Positions 56,983 through 64,000 of a stretch of DNA of 64,000 nucleotides are shown here, one piece after another. A model generated the notes under the pieces. It had not been told where the DNA came from and did no database searches. It saw only the letters and a list, made by a program, of their open reading frames with translations. Each line of letters starts with the position of its first letter. Within the stretch, counting starts at the first letter, position 1. The DNA comes from Rhodococcus erythropolis NBRC 15567 (lineage in GTDB: Bacteria; Actinomycetota; Actinomycetes; Mycobacteriales; Mycobacteriaceae), in assembly GCF_001552595.1 (NCBI RefSeq), contig NZ_BCRM01000024.1, positions 57,678-121,677 on the forward strand, read 5' to 3'. The position numbers and the translations under genes are program-made.

Positions 56983-58263
56983 ATGACTGATTCACCAGAA
57001 GGCACACCCGCTGCGGAAAACGCAGCACCGCACGCAGTCTCACGGCGCCGACTGTTCGGCGCCGTGGGGGCCGGCGCCGTCCTGGCCGGTGCCGGTGCCG
57101 TCATCGGGCGGGTGACCGCCGACGAGAATTCCGGCACCGATCACGCAGACGTGGTGGCATTCCGCGGCGAGCATCAAGCAGGCATCACGACGCCGGCCCA
57201 GGATCGCATGCACTTCGTCGCTTTCGATGTGACGACGAAGTCGCGCGACGAACTGATCACGCTGCTGCAGACGTGGACGGCGATGGCCGAACGAATGACG
57301 GCGGGTCAGGAAGCAACCGAGGACGGAGCGACCGGCGACGGTCCGTACGCGCCACCGAGCGATACCGGTGAGGCACTCGATCTCGCGCCGTCGCAACTCA
57401 CCCTGACCATCGGATTCGGACCGTCACTTTTCGACGACCGTTTCGGGCTCGCAGACAAGAAACCTGCTGCCCTGCTCGATCTCCCCCACTTCCGCGCGGA
57501 CAACCTCGATCCGAATCGCAGCGGGGGCGACATCGCCATCCAAGCGTGCGCCAACGATCCCCAGGTTGCCGTCCATGCGATCCGCAACCTCGCGCGAGTC
57601 GCTTTCGGGACCGCGTCGGTCAAGTGGTCACAACTCGGGTTCGGGCGAACGTCCTCGACCTCGACGACGCAGGCGACACCACGAAATCTGTTCGGGTTCA
57701 AGGACGGAACAGCCAACATCAAGGCGGAAGATCCAAACGCACTCGCCCAGCACGTCTGGGTTGATCCCACTGACGATCAGGCCTGGATGGCAGGCGGATC
57801 ATTCCTCGTCGCCAGACGAATCCGCATGCTGATCGAGCAGTGGGATCGCGCAGTACTCAAGGAACAAGAAGCCGTCATCGGCCGCTCCAAACGCAGCGGA
57901 GCGCCACTCGGCGGCAAAGACGAGTTCGACGAACTCGATCTCGATTCCAAAATGGGCCACGACTTCGTCATCCCGGAGGATTCACACGTGCGCCTGGCCT
58001 CTGCCGAGGAACTCGGTGGGATTCAGATCTTGCGCCGCGGATACAACTTCACCGACGGCTCCGACGGCTTCGGCCACCTGGACGCGGGACTGTTCTTCGT
58101 TGCGTACTGCCGGAATCCGGTCGAGCAATTTGTTCCGATGCAGCAGAACCTTTCACGACACGATGCGCTGAACGAATACATCCAACACGTCGGTTCTGCC
58201 GTCTTCGCGTGCCCCGGCGGTCTCGCCGACGGCAAGGACTGGAGTTCCCAGCTGTTCACCTGA
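56983..58263 (+). CDS. efeB: Dyp-type peroxidase EfeB (deferrochelatase)
   Basis: 426-residue heme protein. A twin-arginine signal (SRRRLFGAVGAGAVLAGAG) targets it, folded, across the membrane. The dye-decolorizing peroxidase signature GFKDGTANI and the proximal segment GGSFLVARRIRM are present. EfeB may oxidise Fe2+ or recover iron from heme. The ATG abuts the efeO stop with no gap, so translation is probably coupled. Last gene of the operon. Confidence 0.96.
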   Translation: MTDSPEGTPAAENAAPHAVSRRRLFGAVGAGAVLAGAGAVIGRVTADENSGTDHADVVAFRGEHQAGITTPAQDRMHFVAFDVTTKSRDELITLLQTWTAMAERMTAGQEATEDGATGDGPYAPPSDTGEALDLAPSQLTLTIGFGPSLFDDRFGLADKKPAALLDLPHFRADNLDPNRSGGDIAIQACANDPQVAVHAIRNLARVAFGTASVKWSQLGFGRTSSTSTTQATPRNLFGFKDGTANIKAEDPNALAQHVWVDPTDDQAWMAGGSFLVARRIRMLIEQWDRAVLKEQEAVIGRSKRSGAPLGGKDEFDELDLDSKMGHDFVIPEDSHVRLASAEELGGIQILRRGYNFTDGSDGFGHLDAGLFFVAYCRNPVEQFVPMQQNLSRHDALNEYIQHVGSAVFACPGGLADGKDWSSQLFT

Positions 58264-58278
58264 TGCGCGTCTCCGGGT

Positions 58279-59541
58279 TCAGTATCTCCACGAACGCACC
58301 AAATTGACCGGTGCCCGATTCCGCTCGGTCAGTGGATCGATTGCCTTGGTCGTGGTCGGCGGCAACAACTCGGCGGTAGGTACCGGCGCGACAATCTCCG
58401 TTGTTTGGGTCAGCGGTGGTTCCGCCTGCGCAGGATCCGAGAACGGGCGCAGCACCGCCCACGCGAGGAAGCTGGTCAGCGCAACCAGCGAGAACCCAAC
58501 GCCCACAAGGATTTGCATTCTCCCAAGCCCACCAGTAGCCAGCGAATCCGATTCCGTGCCTTCCGCGGTTTCACCGACACTGCGCACAACGGCCTGATCG
58601 GAAGACATGTCTACCGCATCCGTTGCGATTCCCGAGTCGGAGACGCCCGAAACCGAGACTTCCGAAACCGCGACTTCCGAGCTGAGGTGCTCCTGATGTA
58701 AGACCTCGGCTATCAATGCTGCACCCTTGGCCGAGGCGAGCTCGGGCTCGGCCGGCCTGATCACCGGTACCGAAAACTCCCGCTCGAGTATCTTCTCCAC
58801 CAGTGAAATTCGGGCGCCTCCTCCGACGAGAACCAAAGCGTCAGGGACACACCGGGCTCGTGCCGCAACTTCTCGGATCACCATCAGAGTGTCTTCGACT
58901 TCCCGCGTGACAACCGAATCAAAACGGATGCACATGGATTCGGGAACGGGCATCACCTGCGCACGACGGGAGCCACTGGCGAGGTATTCCTTGACTTCGC
59001 GGGCGTCGAACGCTGCATCAGCGTCGAGGGCTGCATCAGCCGTGGTTGCGGAGAGTAACTCCGCGACTACCCCGTCGAGTCTGTCACCAGCGAGCGCCGT
59101 CGACCGCGTGGACGCGATAGTTGTCGCGGTTCCGATCTCGATCATCGAGACAGTCACCCCGGTTCGACCGATATCGAGAACTGTCAGTAACCGAAAACCC
59201 TCGGCCGCACCCGAAGTCCGTACCAGCGCGACAACGGCCACCGCTTCCGACACCGTGACAGCACCCTCGATACCTCGGGCACGCAGTTCTGATTCGAGCG
59301 CCACGTTCTGCCGCTCGTCAGGAACCGCGATGACCATCCGTGACGTGTCCCCGCGAACCGCAGCAACTAGGTGAATCGCGGCTGTCCTCACCGGAGAGGC
59401 GTCGTATGCGTCTACCGTCCGAGTCAGGAATCGACCGCTCGCGGATCCGGTTTCCGGCTGAGAGTCGGCCCGAACAATACGAACCGATGCAGCGCCCAAC
59501 GACGCACCGAACACTGGATCCATCGCTGTACGCACCCCCAT
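58279..59541 (-). CDS. Membrane-anchored Hsp70/actin-like ATPase-fold protein
   Basis: 420-residue protein with an Hsp70-like ATPase core. It has LLTVLDIGRTGVTVSMIEIG (phosphate-2-like), REVEDTLMVIREVAARA, and the adenosine loop LVLVGGGARISLVEKILE. The phosphate-1 segment (FGASLGAASVRIV) is degenerate. A low-complexity Ser/Val/Glu linker (about residues 305-345) leads to a single transmembrane helix (about 360-380) and a Pro/Thr-rich outer tail, with no substrate-binding domain. It may sense or organise envelope assembly (inference). ATG 59541 is preferred over GTG 59556. Confidence 0.8.
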   Translation of the reverse strand: MGVRTAMDPVFGASLGAASVRIVRADSQPETGSASGRFLTRTVDAYDASPVRTAAIHLVAAVRGDTSRMVIAVPDERQNVALESELRARGIEGAVTVSEAVAVVALVRTSGAAEGFRLLTVLDIGRTGVTVSMIEIGTATTIASTRSTALAGDRLDGVVAELLSATTADAALDADAAFDAREVKEYLASGSRRAQVMPVPESMCIRFDSVVTREVEDTLMVIREVAARARCVPDALVLVGGGARISLVEKILEREFSVPVIRPAEPELASAKGAALIAEVLHQEHLSSEVAVSEVSVSGVSDSGIATDAVDMSSDQAVVRSVGETAEGTESDSLATGGLGRMQILVGVGFSLVALTSFLAWAVLRPFSDPAQAEPPLTQTTEIVAPVPTAELLPPTTTKAIDPLTERNRAPVNLVRSWRY

Positions 59542-59572
59542 ATCCAACTCTTGCACTGCTTATTCGTCGCAA

Positions 59573-59591
59573 AACATACTTGCGGTATGTT
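59573..59591. promoter_or_regulatory. 19-bp inverted-repeat operator between hsp70-like and hydrolase genes
   Basis: AACATAC-TTGCG-GTATGTT, perfect 7-bp arms (59573-59579, 59585-59591), lies between divergent genes, 32 bp from the hsp70-like start and 98 bp from the hydrolase start. Size and symmetry fit a TetR/MarR-family site controlling both directions. Confidence 0.6.
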
Positions 59592-59688
59592 ATCCGTAGC
59601 GGGAAGTTTACCGGATCCTCGGGAAACCGGAGAACTACGCGAAACTGGCAGGCTGAATCAATGTGTGGAGAGGTCCTTGAACAAGTCG

Positions 59689-61515
59689 ATGGCCAACATG
59701 ACAAGCGCGATGTCCGCACTACACGTCCCTCATCTCACCCCGCTGGAGACCACCCCTCGACACTTCCGCCACCGCCAGACACCGACCGGGATTCGCACGA
59801 TTGACACGTGGATTCCAGGCCCAGGCGATAGGGCTCTGTTCGCCTCGCTTCACCTGCCTTCGGATGGTGCCGTGCGCGGCGCCGTCGTCATATGTCCACC
59901 CCTTGCGAAGGAACACATCAGCGCTTACCGGGGACTACGCCAACTCGCCCAAGAACTTGCCGAGCACGGATTCCTCGCGCTTCGTTTCGACTATGCAGGA
60001 CAGGGTGATTCATCCGGCCGCCAGGACGACCCGCTCGCAGTTTCGCAATGGCAAGCCAGCGTTGCGGCAGCCGTTGCGTACGCGCGGCGCGCGGGCATCG
60101 AGTCCGTTGCCGTCACAGGTTTGCGCGCAGGGGCACTGATCGCGGCAGCCACCGTCGATACGCTTGGCGACCTACGTGCGATGGTCTTGTGGGATCCGGT
60201 CATATCCGGTCGGTCCTACGTTCGCGAACTGACTTCGCTGTACCGCGTTTCGGTCGACGACGACCCTCACCACGACGATTGCACATCCATCGTCGGCGGC
60301 GTGCTTGATTCCGCTGCGGTGAAAGACCTTTCCGGACTCGACCTCAGCACCTTCGATCCGGGTTCCTCGACGAAGGTCCTCGCCGCGATTCGCCCTGAAT
60401 TCGCTGCTTCGCCCCGCACTGTTCGGATGCTCGAGCGATCCGGCGCAGAACGCATGTTCGTCGAACGCCAGAATCAGTTCGTATCCCCCAGCAGTTTCGT
60501 ACTCTCGGTGCCAACGCACGACATCAAACAGATTTCGAGTTGGGTGTCACGTCAATTCGGCGAGGACAAGACTGTCGTCGATCCAGAGATCACGTCGGCG
60601 GCGCATGTCGCGACGGCTGACGACGGCGAAGAAGTCTGGGAAACCTTGGAAAGACGGTCCACCGGATCACTCTTTGCAATCTCCACCGCCTCCCGCACGA
60701 CTACGAGTCACGCTGCCACTGCGGTCTTTCACAGCACCGCCAACGAACACCGGATCGGGCCGGCCAGGCTGTGGGTCGAGTCCGCTCGAACTCTCGCAGC
60801 GCACGGCATCCGCTCGGTTCGCTTCGACAGGATGGGCACAGGAGACAGCGGAACTGTCCGCACCGACGAGAACACCCCCATCGTGTCTCCGGAAGCGCGC
60901 CGCAATGTGTTGGATCTGATTGACACTCTCGACGTACCGCCGTCCCGCCGGATGCACGTCGGAATGTGTTCCGGCGCATGGATGGGTGCCTACGTGGCAA
61001 GCCAGCGCGGCGCACGGTCCGTGGTGCTTCTCAACATCGTGAATTGGTCGATCAACAATCGACGACCACCAGTGAAGAAAGCACATGTCGATGCAATGGA
61101 GTCTGACGTTGCAAACCGAATTTTCGTCGTGGCCAGAACAATTCGCAATGCCGGACGACGAGCCCAGCGATACGTGCCCTACCCGGTGTGGCTCGGTCTC
61201 GGCTTCCTCGGACTGGTCAACGCCCCTGAGTCGATGCTTCGCACCTTGACCCGCCGCGGGACGAAGACCGCAGTGTCCCTCGCGCCTGAGGACGAAGCGT
61301 GGTTCGAGGCGAACAGAGGCAGACAAGGTGTCACGCGTCTTTCGAGCTCGAAGAATCCCCCGCACGTCTTGTTCTCAGGCTCCGGTGATCACAACCTGTT
61401 CCATCGCAGTTCTCGAGAACGCGTCGGCCGGTTGATAGTTGCCTCTGCACTCGATGCGTTCGGAGACCGAAGACTCGCCGTGTCGAAGCACGACAAGGAG
61501 GGACTCGGAGCATGA
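59689..61515 (+). CDS. Two-domain alpha/beta hydrolase, EPS-associated type
   Basis: 608-residue protein with two alpha/beta-hydrolase domains. Domain 1 (about 45-330) has GAVVICPPLAKEHISAYRGLRQLAQELAEHGFLALRFDYAGQGDSSG and an elbow VTGLRAGALIA, with Arg in place of the usual Ser. Domain 2 (about 345-600) has ..HGIRSVRFDRMGTGDSG and an elbow VGMCSGAWMGA, with Cys. These elbows resemble the hydrolase-2 and hydrolase-1 proteins known near exosortase/EPS loci, here fused (from memory). Start uncertain: ATG 59689, or TTG 59677. ATGA overlap with the lipase gene. Confidence 0.75.
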   Translation: MANMTSAMSALHVPHLTPLETTPRHFRHRQTPTGIRTIDTWIPGPGDRALFASLHLPSDGAVRGAVVICPPLAKEHISAYRGLRQLAQELAEHGFLALRFDYAGQGDSSGRQDDPLAVSQWQASVAAAVAYARRAGIESVAVTGLRAGALIAAATVDTLGDLRAMVLWDPVISGRSYVRELTSLYRVSVDDDPHHDDCTSIVGGVLDSAAVKDLSGLDLSTFDPGSSTKVLAAIRPEFAASPRTVRMLERSGAERMFVERQNQFVSPSSFVLSVPTHDIKQISSWVSRQFGEDKTVVDPEITSAAHVATADDGEEVWETLERRSTGSLFAISTASRTTTSHAATAVFHSTANEHRIGPARLWVESARTLAAHGIRSVRFDRMGTGDSGTVRTDENTPIVSPEARRNVLDLIDTLDVPPSRRMHVGMCSGAWMGAYVASQRGARSVVLLNIVNWSINNRRPPVKKAHVDAMESDVANRIFVVARTIRNAGRRAQRYVPYPVWLGLGFLGLVNAPESMLRTLTRRGTKTAVSLAPEDEAWFEANRGRQGVTRLSSSKNPPHVLFSGSGDHNLFHRSSRERVGRLIVASALDAFGDRRLAVSKHDKEGLGA

Positions 61516-62744
61516 TGCGCACGTCTACCCGGGACGGAATTCGAACGTCGTCCTACGTATTCGTAGTCGTTGCAGCGACAACCGCGGCGCTTCTGACCGG
61601 TTGCGCTTCCGACACAGCGCCCGCCGAACCGGCTCCGACGTCCGCACCTCTTCCTTCGATCAGCGCCGACGCCGTCGCGGCCAGAGGCAAACTCGAAAGC
61701 ACGTCCGCGTTCGACAACGTCGATCCACTGATAACCGGCGTGGGCGCGACTGCCCACCAGATCACGTACCGATCAACCTCAGGCACGGACGGAAGCTCAA
61801 CGATCGTCTCTGGAGTCGTCTTCGTTCCGGAAGGCGATCCACCACCCGGCGGGCGGTCTGTTGTCACCGTCGGTCACGGCACAACGGGAGTGACTGCGGA
61901 GTGCGGACCTTCGATGCACCCGGATCTCCTGGGCTACGCGAGTACGATCGTCCCTTTGATGAAACTGGGATTCGTGGCAGTCATGACCGACTACCAAGGG
62001 TTGGGTCCGGCAGGCGGCATCACCCCGTACCTCGATCCGAACACCAGCGCGTTCAACCTGATCGACGGAGTTCGCGCGGCGCGAGAAATGGTCCCGGACA
62101 CGTCTGGGAAATGGGCAGGACTCGGCGTGTCGATCGGTGGGCAAGCTACATGGGCGGCGGCAGAGTTGTCCGGTTTCTACGCGCCCGAATTGAATTTTGT
62201 CGGATCGGTAGCGCTGGCTCCGGCCGCAGATCTTTCCAAGCTCGCCGACTTGGCCCAGTCGCAGTGGCTGACGCATGAACAGCAGATCATGATGTCGTAC
62301 GTAGTATCTGGGCTGACCGTCGCTCGACCCGGCACCGATCCAGGCAACTACCTACACGGTGCGCTGTCGAGTAACTCTGAGATGTGGTTGGCATGTGCGG
62401 GCCCGGGGTTGAAAGAACGCGGCGAACAAGCATCACGACTGAATCCCGCCGATACCCTGCCGAGCTCCGACGAGGCCGGAGCAGTCCTGCGCGACTGGCT
62501 CACATCGATCGCCCTTCCGCAGCGTCCGGCCGGAGGACCACTCCTGGTCATCAACGGCGACGCTGATCAGACGATCCGCCCGCAGTGGGTGCAAGAGGCC
62601 GTCGACAATGCCTGTGCGTTCGGCGATTCGGTGCAGCACATCGTCAGGGCAGGCCAAACTCACAACAATCTGGATCCGGGGTCCGAGACCGCAGTCTGGC
62701 TCCAAGCGCGCTTCAGAGGCGAGCCACCGCCGTCGGACTGCTGA
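61512..62744 (+). CDS. Secretory-lipase-family lipoprotein
   Basis: 410-residue exported lipoprotein with lipobox LLTGC (Cys about 31). The alpha/beta-hydrolase domain belongs to the LIP/secretory lipase group: GHGTTGVTAECGPS, VMTDYQGLG, nucleophile GVSIGGQATWAAAE (Ser in GxSxG), GDADQTIRP (Asp) and AGQTHNN (His). It probably hydrolyses acyl esters at the cell surface. It starts within the stop of the two-domain hydrolase (ATGA) and ends flush against the stop of the convergent glycosidase gene. Confidence 0.9.
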   Translation: MMRTSTRDGIRTSSYVFVVVAATTAALLTGCASDTAPAEPAPTSAPLPSISADAVAARGKLESTSAFDNVDPLITGVGATAHQITYRSTSGTDGSSTIVSGVVFVPEGDPPPGGRSVVTVGHGTTGVTAECGPSMHPDLLGYASTIVPLMKLGFVAVMTDYQGLGPAGGITPYLDPNTSAFNLIDGVRAAREMVPDTSGKWAGLGVSIGGQATWAAAELSGFYAPELNFVGSVALAPAADLSKLADLAQSQWLTHEQQIMMSYVVSGLTVARPGTDPGNYLHGALSSNSEMWLACAGPGLKERGEQASRLNPADTLPSSDEAGAVLRDWLTSIALPQRPAGGPLLVINGDADQTIRPQWVQEAVDNACAFGDSVQHIVRAGQTHNNLDPGSETAVWLQARFRGEPPPSDC

Positions 62745-64000
62745 CTATCGTCGAAAACTCGAATCGACCAGGTACTCCATGTTCTGAACCGCAGGAGTGG
62801 ATGCGACGTCGGCATGTGTCTTCGCCGAAGACACTTCCGTCCCGTTCCGAACCACGCTGACCGAGACGGCGCCGACTGCCGATGGAACCGTGCAGATGTC
62901 CATCCCTGTATCGGCCCTGCACGTGGTCGTCGTACCGCCGACCGTAACTTTCACTTCGGCACCATCGACCAAGAAGGTCAAAACCTCGATCGTGTCGCGA
63001 ACCGGGGACGACCCCGCACGCAGAATCATCGGCGATACCGAGGGTAGTGCGGGTTGCGCGGACGACAGCTGGTTCCGATAGGTGACGTACGCGATATCAC
63101 GTGTAATCGCCGGTGCCGTTCCGGTCTTGAACCAGTCGACAAAATATGCGTTCAGATCGAGCAGCGCACGACCGTGCCCCTCGCTCGGTGCAAACGCCGT
63201 ACCTTCGCTGTAGTCGTTCCACGAAATTAGTTGCACCCATTCGCTATCCGATTCGCGCGCAATCTGCCAGGTGTTTCGGAGATTCCCAGTGTTCTGCGCT
63301 TCGTCGAAAACCGATTGGCTGGGACGCGCATCCTGGAACGAGACCGACTGCATCCATATCTTGCCGAGAGCGTGCGCTCGGTTCACCTGATCCAGTGGCG
63401 AGCCGATCCCGGTGTCCGTCACTGGATTGAAGGAAGGGTTACGTCCACCCCACGTCGACATTCCGTAGCTTATCGACGCGAATGAATCCATATTCGTGGT
63501 GGAGTTCAGGAAGAGTGGAACGAAGGCCACCTCGATCCCGTAGCGGGCCTTCATGATTTCGAGAAACTGCGACCACCACGCCGGGTCGTGTTTCTCGGCA
63601 AGAAACGGCGAAATCACCACCCGGTTGTCCGTCAATCGAAAAACCGACGGCGATGACGCGTACTGCGACAACTCGCCTGCCAGATTCGCGGGGTCCAATG
63701 TGCCGAGTTCGCCGTTCATATCCGGCATCAGCATTATTTCGAACGCAGGATCAACCGCAGCCGAAGCGGCGAGAAGTTCGGACGGAACGGACGAAGACCA
63801 CAACGGGTTCGACGACTTCGTCAGAATGTCAACCGAGAAGCCACTGATTCCCGCGTCGATTGCCTGCCGCACTTCATCTTCGAGATCTCGCTGCCTCCAC
63901 TGTGGGTCAGCTGAAACAGGCCGTGGTTGCGGCCGGTCTCGAAGAAACCCTCCGAATGCGGCGTATGAACCTCGTTCACCATTCGGATTGAGATACTGAG
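62745..64000 (-). CDS. GH71-like endo-alpha-1,3-glucanase (partial, runs off window)
   Basis: At least 418 residues; the 5' part, including start and any signal peptide, lies beyond 64000. In-frame codons continue upstream of the internal GTG at 63872 to the edge, and the first readable residues are QYLNPNGERGSYAAFGGFLR. GH71-like elements are RQAIDAGISGFSVDIL, FEIMLMPDMNGE and WVQLISWNDYSEGTAF. A beta-rich C-terminal module (about the last 100 residues, with two Cys) may bind carbohydrate. Such enzymes cut alpha-1,3-glucan. A role in trimming the strain's own polysaccharide is inferred. Confidence 0.85.
   Translation of the reverse strand, partial: QYLNPNGERGSYAAFGGFLRDRPQPRPVSADPQWRQRDLEDEVRQAIDAGISGFSVDILTKSSNPLWSSSVPSELLAASAAVDPAFEIMLMPDMNGELGTLDPANLAGELSQYASSPSVFRLTDNRVVISPFLAEKHDPAWWSQFLEIMKARYGIEVAFVPLFLNSTTNMDSFASISYGMSTWGGRNPSFNPVTDTGIGSPLDQVNRAHALGKIWMQSVSFQDARPSQSVFDEAQNTGNLRNTWQIARESDSEWVQLISWNDYSEGTAFAPSEGHGRALLDLNAYFVDWFKTGTAPAITRDIAYVTYRNQLSSAQPALPSVSPMILRAGSSPVRDTIEVLTFLVDGAEVKVTVGGTTTTCRADTGMDICTVPSAVGAVSVSVVRNGTEVSSAKTHADVASTPAVQNMEYLVDSSFRR

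Noticed and set aside
59371..59688. Long upstream extension of the two-domain hydrolase into the hsp70-like gene
   Set aside because: It runs antisense into a conserved gene and over the operator. ATG 59689 is far more likely.

Overview
This is a high-GC actinobacterial chromosome segment, most likely from Rhodococcus (R. erythropolis/qingshengii-like). The evidence is mycolic-acid-group gene content (mycothiol S-conjugate amidase, a Z-farnesyl-diphosphate-synthase-type prenyltransferase, an LpqU-like lipoprotein, a lipid-droplet-associated protein next to xseAB), frequent GTG starts, and GTGA/ATGA stop-start overlaps. Gene order matches, from memory, two conserved mycobacterial blocks: roughly Rv1110 down to Rv1071 (about 1-38.7 kb here) and Rv1026 to Rv1022 (about 50.1-54.8 kb here). 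I see no integrase, insertion sequence, prophage or CRISPR array.

Region by region. 0-7.7 kb: core metabolism (ispH, xseAB, glpX, fumC) with strong bidirectional terminators. 7.7-14.2 kb: an accessory island holding an F420/NADP-type dehydrogenase, a deazaflavin-type reductase, a TetR regulator with a DHA2 efflux pump (and a possible 10-codon leader peptide), a lipoprotein beta-lactamase-fold hydrolase, an epoxide-hydrolase-like protein and a CMD-family protein. 14.2-23.5 kb: phoH2, a LuxR regulator, an amidase, glyA, a DUF885 peptidase, coaA, the short-chain cis-prenyltransferase and hemolysin III. 23.4-28.2 kb: a YyaL-type thioredoxin-domain protein, mca and greA. 28.2-38.7 kb: an NlpC/P60 hydrolase, a split exported ApbE-like pair, the sulfur/threonine genes cbs-metB-ilvA, a GDSL esterase, a thiolase, an enoyl-CoA hydratase and a Bax-inhibitor-1 protein.

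38.8-50.1 kb is a second accessory stretch between the two conserved blocks. It holds a methyltransferase, a nitroreductase, an SDR plus F420-dependent LLM pair, two tandem membrane GGDEF-EAL proteins (the upstream one with a degenerate EAL domain), a TerD protein, small or cysteine-rich proteins and an exported glycine-rich protein, ending at a tRNA with a UAA anticodon. 50.2-54.8 kb is the eno-divIC-DUF501-ppx operon plus the LpqU-like transglycosylase. 54.9-58.3 kb is a complete efeUOB ferrous-iron uptake operon preceded by a good IdeR/DtxR-type box.

58.3-64 kb carries a membrane-anchored Hsp70-like protein, a clear inverted-repeat operator, a two-domain alpha/beta hydrolase whose nucleophile elbows are non-canonical (GLRAG and GMCSG), a secreted lipase coupled to it by an ATGA overlap, and a GH71 alpha-1,3-glucanase-like gene that runs off the window edge. 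This right end looks like the border of an envelope or exopolysaccharide locus and is the least conventional part of the window.
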